Positions 1-7,598 are shown, counted from the stretch's first letter. The stretch: 14,369 nucleotides of DNA from Ferrimicrobium sp. (GCA_027365375.1 DAHXNM010000092.1:1-14369), one strand, 5' to 3'. Numbers and translations are program-made. The notes: generated by a model from the sequence alone, not told the origin.

Positions 1-57
1 GGCCTCCAACATGGTGAGTTCGTACCTGTCCGTGAAGAGGGCAGTCTCGTTAGCCAT
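1..57 (-). CDS. pncB: Nicotinate phosphoribosyltransferase, N-terminal fragment (cut by window edge)
   Basis: Reading the minus strand from an ATG at 57-55 gives MANETALFTDRYELTMLEA and runs off the left edge with no stop. The TDRYELTM segment is the characteristic N-terminal signature of nicotinate phosphoribosyltransferase, which converts nicotinate plus PRPP to nicotinate mononucleotide in NAD salvage. The start lies inside the last codons of the lgt-like gene: the 8 bases ATGGCTAA are shared (57-50), so the two are probably co-transcribed and translationally coupled. A GAGG lies about 12 nt upstream, a rather long spacing, which also suits coupling. Only 19 residues are visible, so the call rests on one motif; the rest of the gene lies outside the window. 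Confidence 0.8.
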   Translation of the reverse strand, partial: MANETALFTDRYELTMLEA

Positions 58-862
58 GCGAATCGGCAACCTCAAGTGGTTTCGGGGTGATGACGAGGTT
101 TTCATCCTTTCCTCGTCGTCTCAGGAGCACGAACATAATTACGATGGAGGCCGCCAAGCTGATCAGGGCGAAGACCTCTACTGCATCCCACACCCTTGGA
201 ACGGCGAGCCACAGATACTCATCGAAGAAGCGACCGATCGACCAGATCCCGTAGGCAGAGACGGCGACGGATAGGGCTGGCATCTTCCACCGCGGATAGA
301 CCCGCGATAGCTCGAGCACGATAAGAAAAGTGATGATGGTCTCGATCGATTGGAAAATGGGTACCGGTATCCGGTAACCAACCTCGCCTGCGTACTTCAT
401 GCCATACCATGCGGTTGTTGGGTGACCGCCACCGGCGAACATGAGTTGCGGACCAAGGAGGCGGCCCATGGCCCATGCAGCTAGTAAGACAGGAGCTGTC
501 ACATCTGCTGCTGTCCGAAACGAGATCTCTGGGTTGTATTTGTGAAGTGCATAGAGGGCAACGATTAACCCACCGGCGATTCCACCGTAGGAGGACAACC
601 CCCCCTGCCAGACGGCAAAGACCAGGATGGGATGCGCAAGGTAGTAGCTGATGTTAGCCACGCAGTGGACGATACGAGCGCCGACCACCGCCATAACGAT
701 GATCCAAATGAAGGATTTCTCTAGCCACTTTGTTGAGAGCCCGTAGTGATGGAACCGTCTGCTTAGATACCAATAGGCGAACCAAAATGTGATGCCGAGA
801 CCAAAACCGTAGGTGTGGAGCACGAGCGGTCCGATGTGAAAATCAATAGGTATCGGTCTCAT
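50..862 (-). CDS. lgt: Prolipoprotein diacylglyceryl transferase-like membrane protein (divergent Lgt)
   Basis: This 270-residue polytopic membrane protein has the Lgt layout: an N-terminal hydrophobic segment with HTYGFG (16-21), GARIVH (61-66), WQGGLSSYGG (85-94), AMGRLLG (131-137) and IGRFFDEY (209-216), with about seven membrane segments and a basic C-terminal tail. Lgt transfers diacylglycerol from phosphatidylglycerol to the lipobox cysteine of prolipoproteins. Compared with E. coli Lgt as I recall it, Tyr26 and the arginines at 143 and 239 have counterparts (Y18, R134, R211). The essential His103 is Tyr92, Asn146 of GRLGN is Gly137, and the HPSQLYE motif reads IPVPIFQ (165-171). It is therefore either a divergent functional Lgt or a paralogue with another role. 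The ATG at 862 is preceded by AGGAG (10 nt) and GAGG (4 nt). The 3' end overlaps pncB by 8 nt. Family membership is confident; enzymatic activity is not. Confidence 0.82.
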   Translation of the reverse strand: MRPIPIDFHIGPLVLHTYGFGLGITFWFAYWYLSRRFHHYGLSTKWLEKSFIWIIVMAVVGARIVHCVANISYYLAHPILVFAVWQGGLSSYGGIAGGLIVALYALHKYNPEISFRTAADVTAPVLLAAWAMGRLLGPQLMFAGGGHPTTAWYGMKYAGEVGYRIPVPIFQSIETIITFLIVLELSRVYPRWKMPALSVAVSAYGIWSIGRFFDEYLWLAVPRVWDAVEVFALISLAASIVIMFVLLRRRGKDENLVITPKPLEVADSHG

Positions 863-916
863 ACCACCTCAGCTCCTGTCACCGTTTCGTTGTGCCCAGT
901 CTAAACCCACGCACAG

Positions 917-922
917 AGTATA
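917..922 (-). promoter_or_regulatory. Candidate -10 element for the lgt-like gene
   Basis: On the minus strand TATACT lies about 54 nt upstream of the lgt ATG and matches the sigma-70 -10 consensus at five of six positions. No convincing -35 is seen 16-18 nt further upstream. The element partly overlaps the tandem repeat at 918-951, whose second copy supplies another TATAC. It is a weak call based on one hexamer. Confidence 0.25.
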
Positions 923-951
923 CGGAATCATGGGGTATACGGAATCATGGG
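918..951. repeat. Perfect tandem duplication, 2 x 17 bp
   Basis: GTATACGGAATCATGGG occurs at 918-934 and again, without a mismatch or spacer, at 935-951. It lies between the stop of the 197-residue gene (955) and the lgt start (862), in the region expected to hold the lgt promoter. A perfect 17-bp duplication is likely either recent slippage or a doubled regulator site; 17 bp is not an integral number of helical turns. Confidence 0.9.
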
Positions 952-954
952 CTC

Positions 955-1548
955 TCATAGTTGCAGGTAGGTAAGAGGAATATCGCTCGCCTGAACGAGA
1001 ACCGAGGATATCCAGCCGGTGAGCTGTGCGATCGCCGCCTGTACCCGATCGTCGTCCTCTATGATCTGCTCGTCAAAGACGCAGGTGGTCTCGTAGACGA
1101 CCTCTGCGCTCAGTTCAGAACCCTCTGTTGTGATGTCGTAGCTCGTCTCAACCGTTACTCGCTGCAACTCCATCGGTGCACTCATGATCGTCTGCGATGA
1201 GTGCCGTGGCAGGTGGTTGAGAAGTTGCTGTGGAGTCATGGGTAGTTCGCTAAGACCTGTGAAGCGGAGAGCTACCTCGACGACTATCTCAATCGGATCT
1301 TCAATTCCGTCGCCGAGCGACCAACTTCGGTAGGATCCTTGACTCCAGGTCGGCCACTCTACTGTGAGGTCTGCGCGGACGTGAGGCGGTGAGGCCTCGC
1401 CCGGTAGGCTGTAGGAGGTCTCGAAGGTTAAATCTCCGAGCATCATGTCGTTATGGAGCTGCTCTTCCAAACCTGCGCGCTCAAGCATCGAAGAGCTGAG
1501 GGAGGTTTTGAGCGAAGCTATGAAGCGAAGAAAAAGATGATCGAGCAT
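955..1548 (-). CDS. Uncharacterised 197-residue acidic protein
   Basis: I do not recognise this protein. It has no signal peptide, membrane segment or known catalytic motif. Residues 1-35 look like amphipathic helix; the rest alternates strand-like stretches. Two segments resemble each other, FETSYSL (42-48) and VETSYDI (133-139), each followed by a strand-like stretch, hinting at an internally duplicated beta domain. The C-terminal 40 residues (DDDRVQAAIAQLTGWISSVL and following) look helical. There is a single cysteine (156). No Shine-Dalgarno precedes the ATG at 1548, but TAGAAT sits nine bases upstream, which would suit a leaderless transcript. It is divergent from the phosphodiesterase gene with only 35 bp between start codons. 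Its continuous frame without rare features and its place between conserved genes suggest a real gene; function unknown. Confidence 0.7.
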   Translation of the reverse strand: MLDHLFLRFIASLKTSLSSSMLERAGLEEQLHNDMMLGDLTFETSYSLPGEASPPHVRADLTVEWPTWSQGSYRSWSLGDGIEDPIEIVVEVALRFTGLSELPMTPQQLLNHLPRHSSQTIMSAPMELQRVTVETSYDITTEGSELSAEVVYETTCVFDEQIIEDDDRVQAAIAQLTGWISSVLVQASDIPLTYLQL

Positions 1549-1557
1549 TCGGCTGAG

Positions 1558-1563
1558 ATTCTA
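1558..1563 (-). promoter_or_regulatory. Candidate -10 element for leaderless transcription of the 197-residue gene
   Basis: TAGAAT on the minus strand, five of six to consensus, ends nine bases before the ATG at 1548. Transcription would then begin at or just before the start codon, explaining the absent ribosome-binding site. No -35 is evident; that region would fall at the first codons of the divergent phosphodiesterase gene. Confidence 0.3.
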
Positions 1564-1583
1564 GTCGCTTGGGGAGAGTTGCC

Positions 1584-2348
1584 ATGACCGAAGCTACCAG
1601 CGTTCAGGTTCCGCGTATCGCGGCCCATCGTGGTGGGATGGGTGAAGCTGTCGCCTCCTCGGTCGAGGCGTTCCGTCGTGCGGCTATTGACCTACATGTG
1701 GATCTCGAACTCGATATCCACCCAACCAAGGACGGCGAACTAGTGGTCTTTCATGATGATCGTCTCGACGCCAGCACGAATATGGAGGGCTGGGTACATG
1801 ACTACCCGCTTGATGTCCTCCGCGCTGATCTCGACCTCAGCAATGGAGTCGCGTCTGAGCGGGTTGGGATCGCTACCCTTGAAGAGGTCCTGGCCGTGAG
1901 TGGTGCCGCCCAGGTCTCGATAGATATCAAGGAGGATCTAGGCAAGGATTCTTGGATCGAAGAGCGTGTTGGAAGCTGCCTAGAGGAGTATGCGATGACC
2001 GACCGGGCGGTAGTAGCTTCCTTTCTCGATCCACCCTTAAGTCGCTTTCGTCAGCGCTACCCAAGGATAGCTACTACGGCATCGAGTGCAGAGTCGATCC
2101 GTTGGTATCAGAATTTTCATAATCAGGAGAGGTCGTCCTCGCCCTATCAGGTCCTTTCACTACCGTTGACGCTCATGGGCAGTGAGTATCTAACCACAGA
2201 GCTAGTCGATTGGGCACACCGCCAGGGGCTGGCAGTGTGGGTGTGGACGGTCAATGAACCCGAAGAACTACGACGAGTCCAGCATATGGGTTTTGATGTG
2301 GTGGTGACCGACTACCCGACGCGCGCATTGGAGGTCTACATTGGCTAA
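1584..2348 (+). CDS. ugpQ: Glycerophosphodiester phosphodiesterase family protein
   Basis: This 254-residue protein is a GDPD-type TIM barrel, which hydrolyses glycerophosphodiesters to glycerol-3-phosphate and an alcohol. Visible motifs are AAHRGG near residues 13-18 (general acid/base His15), ELD with metal ligands Glu42 and Asp44, TKDGELVVFHDD (48-59, second catalytic His57), SIDIKED where most members have an E-I-K metal ligand, and the C-terminal WVWTVNEP...VVVTDYP. The usual PENT motif after HRG is replaced by ASSV. No signal peptide is seen, so it is likely cytoplasmic like UgpQ rather than periplasmic like GlpQ. I chose ATG 1584 because GGGGAGAG precedes it by about 7 nt; an in-frame TTG at 1569 would add only five residues and has no such site. 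The last 8 bases overlap mnmA. Confidence 0.85.
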   Translation: MTEATSVQVPRIAAHRGGMGEAVASSVEAFRRAAIDLHVDLELDIHPTKDGELVVFHDDRLDASTNMEGWVHDYPLDVLRADLDLSNGVASERVGIATLEEVLAVSGAAQVSIDIKEDLGKDSWIEERVGSCLEEYAMTDRAVVASFLDPPLSRFRQRYPRIATTASSAESIRWYQNFHNQERSSSPYQVLSLPLTLMGSEYLTTELVDWAHRQGLAVWVWTVNEPEELRRVQHMGFDVVVTDYPTRALEVYIG

Positions 2349-3399
2349 AGTCATGGTTGCCATGTCTGGAGGAGTTGACTCCTCGGTTGCAGCCGCCCTG
2401 GCGGTTGCTGAAGGTCACGAGGTGGTTGGGGTGACTCTCAAACTCTGGGGTGGCGTCTCTGACTCAGGTTGTTGTTCCGTAGCAGATGTCGAAGATGCGC
2501 GCTTTGTCGCGCACCAACTTGGCATTAAGCATCTGGTGTTCAACCTAACAGAGGAGTTCGAGACGGCGGTGGTGGAGCCCTACGTTCGCGGTTACCTCGG
2601 TGGCGAGACGCCCAACCCGTGCATCGAATGCAACCGTAGCATCAAGTTCCAGGCGTTGGTTGAGCGCGCGCGCTCTCTCGGGTTCGAGTACCTTGCGACT
2701 GGGCACCACGCGAGAATTGGGTATGTTGATGGGAATCCTCTTATCCGTCGTGGAGTAGATGTCGGAAAGGATCAGTCGTACGTGCTGTCGGTAGTACCGA
2801 AGGACTCGTTGTCGCAGTTGCTCTTTCCAGTTGGGGAGATGACCAAGGATGACGTCCGAGGGATTGCCGCAGACCTTGGCTTGCGAACGGCTGATAAGCC
2901 GGACTCGCTCGAGGTCTGTTTCATCTCGCAGAGAGCGGGAAAAGAGAGTTTTCTCTCCTCCAGGGGGACGCTTCATGCGACCAAGGTGATCGACACCGTC
3001 ACCGGTGAAGAGTACGACGACAGCAGCCCCTTTGAGGCGGTGACGGTCGGCCAGAGGCGGCGCATTGGAGGTCTTGGTGACGGGCTTCGTCGCTATGTGC
3101 TTGCCAAGGATCCGATGACTAGGGTCATCCAGATCGGCACGATCGATCGTCTACTAACAGATAGGCTTCCCGTTAGCACGGCTATTGATTACTTGGGAGA
3201 TGGATGGCCAAAGGAGGGACAGCTCCAAGGGAGCGCGCATGGAGCGACCAACCCAGGTGTCTTAAGCGCCACGGAACTCGAGTTTGCCTCACCGACCCGA
3301 CGCATCGCACCCGGTCAGACGGTAGCAATCTATCACGAAGATCTGGTTGTCGGATCGGCGATGGTGGCGATGCCGGCGCAGGCAACTCACAATGGCTGA
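2341..3399 (+). CDS. mnmA: tRNA-specific 2-thiouridylase MnmA
   Basis: MnmA (TrmU) activates the wobble uridine C2 with ATP and transfers sulfur to give s2U34 in tRNA-Lys, -Glu and -Gln. The 352-residue product has the PP-loop SGGVDSS (9-15), the first catalytic cysteine Cys94 in TPNPCIECNRSIKF, ATGHHARI (119-126), KDQSYVL (143-149), and the second catalytic cysteine Cys193 in SLEVCFISQ. The C-terminal part carries the VGQRRRIGG and YVLAKDP motifs of the beta-barrel region. Length is near the family's usual 350-370. The start is TTG 2341, with a perfect GGAGG six bases upstream; an ATG four codons later would delete part of the first beta strand and lacks this spacing. It overlaps the upstream phosphodiesterase gene and the downstream ligA by 8 nt each. 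Confidence 0.96.
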   Translation: MAKVMVAMSGGVDSSVAAALAVAEGHEVVGVTLKLWGGVSDSGCCSVADVEDARFVAHQLGIKHLVFNLTEEFETAVVEPYVRGYLGGETPNPCIECNRSIKFQALVERARSLGFEYLATGHHARIGYVDGNPLIRRGVDVGKDQSYVLSVVPKDSLSQLLFPVGEMTKDDVRGIAADLGLRTADKPDSLEVCFISQRAGKESFLSSRGTLHATKVIDTVTGEEYDDSSPFEAVTVGQRRRIGGLGDGLRRYVLAKDPMTRVIQIGTIDRLLTDRLPVSTAIDYLGDGWPKEGQLQGSAHGATNPGVLSATELEFASPTRRIAPGQTVAIYHEDLVVGSAMVAMPAQATHNG

Positions 3400-5356
3400 T
3401 CGGATTGACGACCTGCGGGCGTTGCTTGACAGAGCGAGTTACGCCTACTACGTGCTCGATACCCCAGTCTTAACCGACGCAGAGTATGACGTGCTCTTTC
3501 GTGAATTGGTCGAACTTGAGCGACTGCACCCAGAGCGAGCAGCTACGACCTCTCCGACCCAACGGGTGGGTGCCCCACCCTCACAGCTTTTTGCGCCCGT
3601 CAAGCATGCAAGTCCAATGCTTAGCATCGACAATGTTTTTGACGTCAGTGAACTTGAGGCATGGGTCGATCGTCTAACCCGCTTGCTTGGTGGTGAGCCG
3701 ACCCTATTCGTAGAGCTAAAGATCGATGGCCTAGCGTTGAGCTTGCGTTATGACGGCGGGTTGTTGGTGCAAGCGGCAACTCGCGGAGATGGCAGGATCG
3801 GCGAGGACGTCACGGCAAATATCTATGCGGTTGACGCAATTCCAAAGCGTATTGACTATGACGCTCCGCTCGAGGTGCGTGGTGAGATCTATCTACCTCG
3901 CTCGACGTTTCAGGCGCTCAACCAAGATCCGGCGCTAAAGGTGCCTTTCGCGAACCCACGGAATGCAGCCGCGGGGAGCCTCCGCCAAAAGGATCCGCGA
4001 GTCACGGCTAGCCGCAGCCTCGCGTTTTTCGCCTACCAACTCGAGGAACCTGCGCAGATCGAGACCCACCATGAGGCGTTAGCCTTTTTGGGGTCACTTG
4101 GTTTTGCCGTCGAGGAACATGCGACCTTGGTCGATCATGAGCAGCTCTTTGAGCGTGTTCAACAGCTTGACCAATTGCGTGCAGGCCTTGACTACGAGAC
4201 CGATGGGGTGGTCATAAAGGCTGATCGGTTGGTAGATCGGAGACGAGCGGGTGTTACCTCACGTGCTCCTCGTTGGTCGATTGCGTTCAAGTTCGCGCCC
4301 GAGGAGCAGCTGACGAGGTTGCTCGCTATCGATATATCGGTAGGCAAGACTGGAAAGATTACCCCGTTTGCCGAGTTGGAGCCGGTGGTAGTATCTGGCT
4401 CGACGGTCGCGCGGGCTACGTTGCATAATGCGGAACAGATCGAGCGAAAAGATGTGCGTGTAGGTGACCTCGTCGTCGTTCGAAAGGCGGGCGAGATCAT
4501 CCCCGAGGTGCTCGGTCCGGTGCTTGCTGCTCGTACCGGTGATCTTTCGCCGTATAGATTTCCCGACCACTGTCCGAGCTGTGGGTCCTGGTTGGTGCGG
4601 GGCGAGGATGAGGCAGATTTCCGCTGTCCTAATAGGTTCTGTCTCGAACAGCTTGTACAACGCTTGAGCCACTTTGGTTCCAGGGACGCCATGGATATCG
4701 ATGGCCTTGGCGAGATGCGAGCCCGCCAACTCGTGGAACTTCGACTCGCACGGATCCCCTCGGATATCTATTCCCTCAGCTCCGAGGAGTTTGCACAGTT
4801 GCCTGGGGTCGGCGAGAAGATGATTCAGCGTTTGATGACTGCTATCGAGGCATCGCGAGGGCGAACACTAACCCGAATTCTGTTCGGACTCGCGATTGAC
4901 AACGTAGGTGCCCACGTCGCACAGGTGGTCGCGGCGTCGATGAGATCGTTGGACGATTTGCTCGTTGCAAAGGTTGAGGACCTAGTTGGGCTAGACGGTA
5001 TTGGTGAGACGGTGGCTAGGTCAGTTGTCGGTTTTCGGGATGATCCCTATGGATCGCAGGTGTTGTCTGCTCTGATTCACCAGGGCGTGGTCGGCGCATC
5101 CGTGATCCCCCAGGTCGCCTCTGATCGACTTGCGGGGCAGAGTTTTGTGATCACCGGGAGCTTCAGCGATTACTCGCGCGACCAGCTTCGAGAGCTGATC
5201 GTGGCCCACGGTGGTCGAGTCTCCGAGTCGGTATCGAAGAAGACCAACTATCTGTTGGCGGGTGAGCGTGCGGGCTCAAAGCTTGAAAAAGCTAACCAGT
5301 TAGGTGTGGAGGTGATCGACCTGTCGACACTACTTAGCCTCACCAACTCTCAGTGA
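3392..5356 (+). CDS. ligA: NAD+-dependent DNA ligase LigA
   Basis: LigA seals nicks in DNA using NAD+ as adenylate donor and is the replicative ligase. The 654-residue product has all domains in order: NMN-binding Ia region with YYVLDTPVLTDAEYD (about 19-33), adenylation domain with the AMP-accepting Lys110 in KIDG, RGE at about 163-165, DGVVIK (271-276) and WSIAFKF (295-301), an OB fold with GKTGKITPFAELEPV, a four-cysteine zinc finger (Cys394, 397, 412, 417), a helix-hairpin-helix region, and a C-terminal BRCT domain from about residue 579. No key residue is missing. ATG 3392 is chosen because the frame upstream encodes an Arg/Trp-rich stretch unlike LigA and overlaps mnmA deeply; this start gives the 8-nt overlap seen at other junctions. 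It lacks a strong ribosome-binding site, so coupling to mnmA translation is likely. Confidence 0.97.
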   Translation: MADRIDDLRALLDRASYAYYVLDTPVLTDAEYDVLFRELVELERLHPERAATTSPTQRVGAPPSQLFAPVKHASPMLSIDNVFDVSELEAWVDRLTRLLGGEPTLFVELKIDGLALSLRYDGGLLVQAATRGDGRIGEDVTANIYAVDAIPKRIDYDAPLEVRGEIYLPRSTFQALNQDPALKVPFANPRNAAAGSLRQKDPRVTASRSLAFFAYQLEEPAQIETHHEALAFLGSLGFAVEEHATLVDHEQLFERVQQLDQLRAGLDYETDGVVIKADRLVDRRRAGVTSRAPRWSIAFKFAPEEQLTRLLAIDISVGKTGKITPFAELEPVVVSGSTVARATLHNAEQIERKDVRVGDLVVVRKAGEIIPEVLGPVLAARTGDLSPYRFPDHCPSCGSWLVRGEDEADFRCPNRFCLEQLVQRLSHFGSRDAMDIDGLGEMRARQLVELRLARIPSDIYSLSSEEFAQLPGVGEKMIQRLMTAIEASRGRTLTRILFGLAIDNVGAHVAQVVAASMRSLDDLLVAKVEDLVGLDGIGETVARSVVGFRDDPYGSQVLSALIHQGVVGASVIPQVASDRLAGQSFVITGSFSDYSRDQLRELIVAHGGRVSESVSKKTNYLLAGERAGSKLEKANQLGVEVIDLSTLLSLTNSQ

Positions 5357-5544
5357 AGCGCCAACAGGCATAAAAGGGAGGATGCGGAGCTATCGGTGAG
5401 CTGCTTGACTTCGACGCTGCTCTCGGTCTTCCTGAGGTTGGGTGAGACTGCCGCGATTGCATCCGAACGTCTCAGTGTAGGCTATAGCTGGTTTAAAGGA
5501 GCTGACCGCCAGGGTCGGGCGGTAATCGTAAGGTAGGTAACGAG

Positions 5545-7518
5545 CTGGCGAAGGCTACGGGTGCGGACGAGAACATTGGCCGGGTCCTCAGTAACCGGTA
5601 TCGAGTGGCTGCCCGACGAGGTTCGGGAGGGGCGGGTATCGTCTATCGCGCCATCGATGACCGGCTTGGGCGGACAGTTGCTATCAAGCTTCTGCAGCGT
5701 GGGTTGGCGGACGATCCGATCTTTCTGAGACGATTCCGCGATGAGGCGCAAGCTGCGGCACAGCTGAACCATCCCAACATCATGAAGGTCTTTGATTGGG
5801 GATCGGATGAAGGCGAGCCCTACCTTGTCATGGAGTACCTCTCCAACGGCTCCCTTCGTGAGCTCCATGCGCGTGGTAGCTCGCTGTCGACCTCGCAGGT
5901 GGTCCAGATCGGAGCTGCGACCGCGTCTGCACTCGCATATTCGCATCATCGCAATTTTCTGCATCGCGATATCAAGCCTGCCAACTTGCTCTTTGATGAT
6001 GGTGGTCGCGTGAGGATCGCCGACTTTGGACTCGTGCGCGCCCTTTCGGAGACTACTGTGACCGAGACTGGAGGCGGCATTCTCGGCACGCCGAGGTACA
6101 TGGCACCCGAACAGGTCGAAGGTAAGCGTTCGGTCCCTGGTAGTGACGTATATTCGCTTGGACTCGTGCTCTATGAGGCACTTTTTGGTGCGATCCCTTT
6201 CCAGGGTGATACGCAGCTGGCGCTGGCGTTCGCACGGCTTCGCGACCCGGTAGTAAATCCTCTTCCTGACGATCCGGTCGCACGATCGATCGTATCGATG
6301 CTCGAACGCGATCCCGATGAGCGTCCGAGCGCAGCTGAGATAGAGCACGAATGGAACGGTTTTGCTCGCGATCTCACTAATCCGGAGCCGCTCTTCGCTC
6401 TCGGGGCAGGAGCGCTGGTCGCCACGCCTGAGGTGGTAATGGACGATAGTTTGCAGTGGCTTGCCGACGGCAGTACGGTAGCGGTCGATCTCACCGAACA
6501 TCTCGCCATCGTTCGAGATGAGAGTAGCACAGCTGTGCTCGTCGATCAGACCGAGGAGGGCACGGAGCATACCTCGGCACTAGATATTAGCAACACACCA
6601 CGCCTAACCCCAGTGCCTCAAGACACCGAGGAGGTAGGAAGTCGACGTCCGTGGTGGCTCCTCTTCTTCTTGCTTCCAATCCTTGTGGCAGCAGGGCTTG
6701 GCGGTGCTGTTCTCTATCAGCGCCTTCGAACCATCAAGGTCGATGATGTCGCCAACCTGGCAGCTTCATCGGCATCACAGCGGCTACGAAGCGAAGGGAT
6801 CGCTCATATTGCTCTTCAGAGTCGGTACTCGACTACGGTACCATCAGGTCGCGTGATCGGATCAAGTCCTAGCGGAGGCCAGAGCGTCCATCCAGATAGT
6901 AGCGTGGTGTTGTACGTGTCCAAAGGTCATGCACCGGTGTACGTGGCGTCCTATCAGTCGGCTCAGTTCACGACTGCCCAACATGCCCTGACAGCCAAGG
7001 GCTTTCTCGTCCACCCCAGCTATGAGTACTCACCCGATGTTCCTGCTGGTGTCGTAATGAGCGAGAGCCCGGTTAACCAAAAGGTGCCCTACCACTCTGT
7101 TGTTAAGTTTGTTGTATCTAAGGGTCCAGCTCCGCGACCGGTGCCGAATGTGGTCGGCGTCTCGCTTACGACCGCGGAGGGCGACCTAACAAATCAAGGG
7201 TTTACTTACAGCGTCCAGAAGCAGTACTCGAATTCAGTGTCAAGTGGGGATGTGATCTCACAGTCGGTCAGTGCTGGTACAGTTAGTTCGGTTGGCACAA
7301 GCGTGACGCTGGTGGAGTCTCTTGGACCCCACTATGTGCGTGTCCCGAATGTAGTGGGCGATGCTCTCGGTAGCGCGGAATCTACGCTACAGAGCCAGGG
7401 ATTTGTCGTCGGTACCGTGTCGGCTCCGTTTGGGGGTTCCATCGTGCAGTATGAGAGTCCTGGTGGAGGACAGACTGTACTCTATGGCGCCAGCGTCAAC
7501 CTTTTGGTGATTCCATGA
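5545..7518 (+). CDS. pknB: PASTA-domain Ser/Thr protein kinase (PknB/StkP type)
   Basis: This is a membrane receptor kinase. With a CTG start at 5545 it has 657 residues: glycine-rich loop RGSGGAGIVYRA (25-36), ATP-anchoring Lys48 (VAIK), Glu67, HRDIKPANL with catalytic Asp142, DFG (160-162), activation loop with the TVTET pair (Thr173/Thr175) matching the PknB autophosphorylation sites, APEQ (187-190) and Arg260. A juxtamembrane linker follows, then one membrane helix (about 369-391) and four extracellular PASTA repeats (about 397-461, 463-527, 531-594, 598-657), which in relatives bind peptidoglycan fragments. A conventional GTG at 5605 would cut into the first kinase strand, losing the IGRVLSNRYR lead-in. 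The frame is open back to a TGA at 5503, with CTG 5545 behind AGGTAGG the best-supported start; ATT 5575 is an alternative. It follows ligA after a 188-nt gap, so may have its own promoter. Confidence 0.93.
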   Translation: MAKATGADENIGRVLSNRYRVAARRGSGGAGIVYRAIDDRLGRTVAIKLLQRGLADDPIFLRRFRDEAQAAAQLNHPNIMKVFDWGSDEGEPYLVMEYLSNGSLRELHARGSSLSTSQVVQIGAATASALAYSHHRNFLHRDIKPANLLFDDGGRVRIADFGLVRALSETTVTETGGGILGTPRYMAPEQVEGKRSVPGSDVYSLGLVLYEALFGAIPFQGDTQLALAFARLRDPVVNPLPDDPVARSIVSMLERDPDERPSAAEIEHEWNGFARDLTNPEPLFALGAGALVATPEVVMDDSLQWLADGSTVAVDLTEHLAIVRDESSTAVLVDQTEEGTEHTSALDISNTPRLTPVPQDTEEVGSRRPWWLLFFLLPILVAAGLGGAVLYQRLRTIKVDDVANLAASSASQRLRSEGIAHIALQSRYSTTVPSGRVIGSSPSGGQSVHPDSSVVLYVSKGHAPVYVASYQSAQFTTAQHALTAKGFLVHPSYEYSPDVPAGVVMSESPVNQKVPYHSVVKFVVSKGPAPRPVPNVVGVSLTTAEGDLTNQGFTYSVQKQYSNSVSSGDVISQSVSAGTVSSVGTSVTLVESLGPHYVRVPNVVGDALGSAESTLQSQGFVVGTVSAPFGGSIVQYESPGGGQTVLYGASVNLLVIP

Positions 7519-7598
7519 AGCCTGAAAGCTGTCGCTGGAATGTTGGTGATGCTCCCGCGCTTGTAGAGTGTGACGGAGAGAAAGTGACGGTTTGCTAG

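Noticed and set aside
3347..3391. Upstream in-frame ATG extending ligA by 15 residues.
   Set aside because: The extension is Arg/Trp-rich, lies inside mnmA and does not resemble LigA N-termini; ATG 3392 gives a normal start.
5505..5523. Small hairpin ACCGCC/GGCGGT upstream of the kinase, considered as ligA terminator or riboregulator.
   Set aside because: Only six pairs with a seven-base loop, no T-run, and such stems are common by chance in GC-rich DNA. The rest of the 5357-5544 gap shows no convincing promoter or small gene; AAAGGAG at 5495-5500 has no start codon at a useful distance.
5482..6570. A long open frame on the minus strand, 362 codons, opposite the kinase.
   Set aside because: It is antisense to a fully motif-supported kinase, its sequence is Arg/Cys/Ser-rich without any recognisable domain, and it mirrors the codon pattern of the plus-strand gene.
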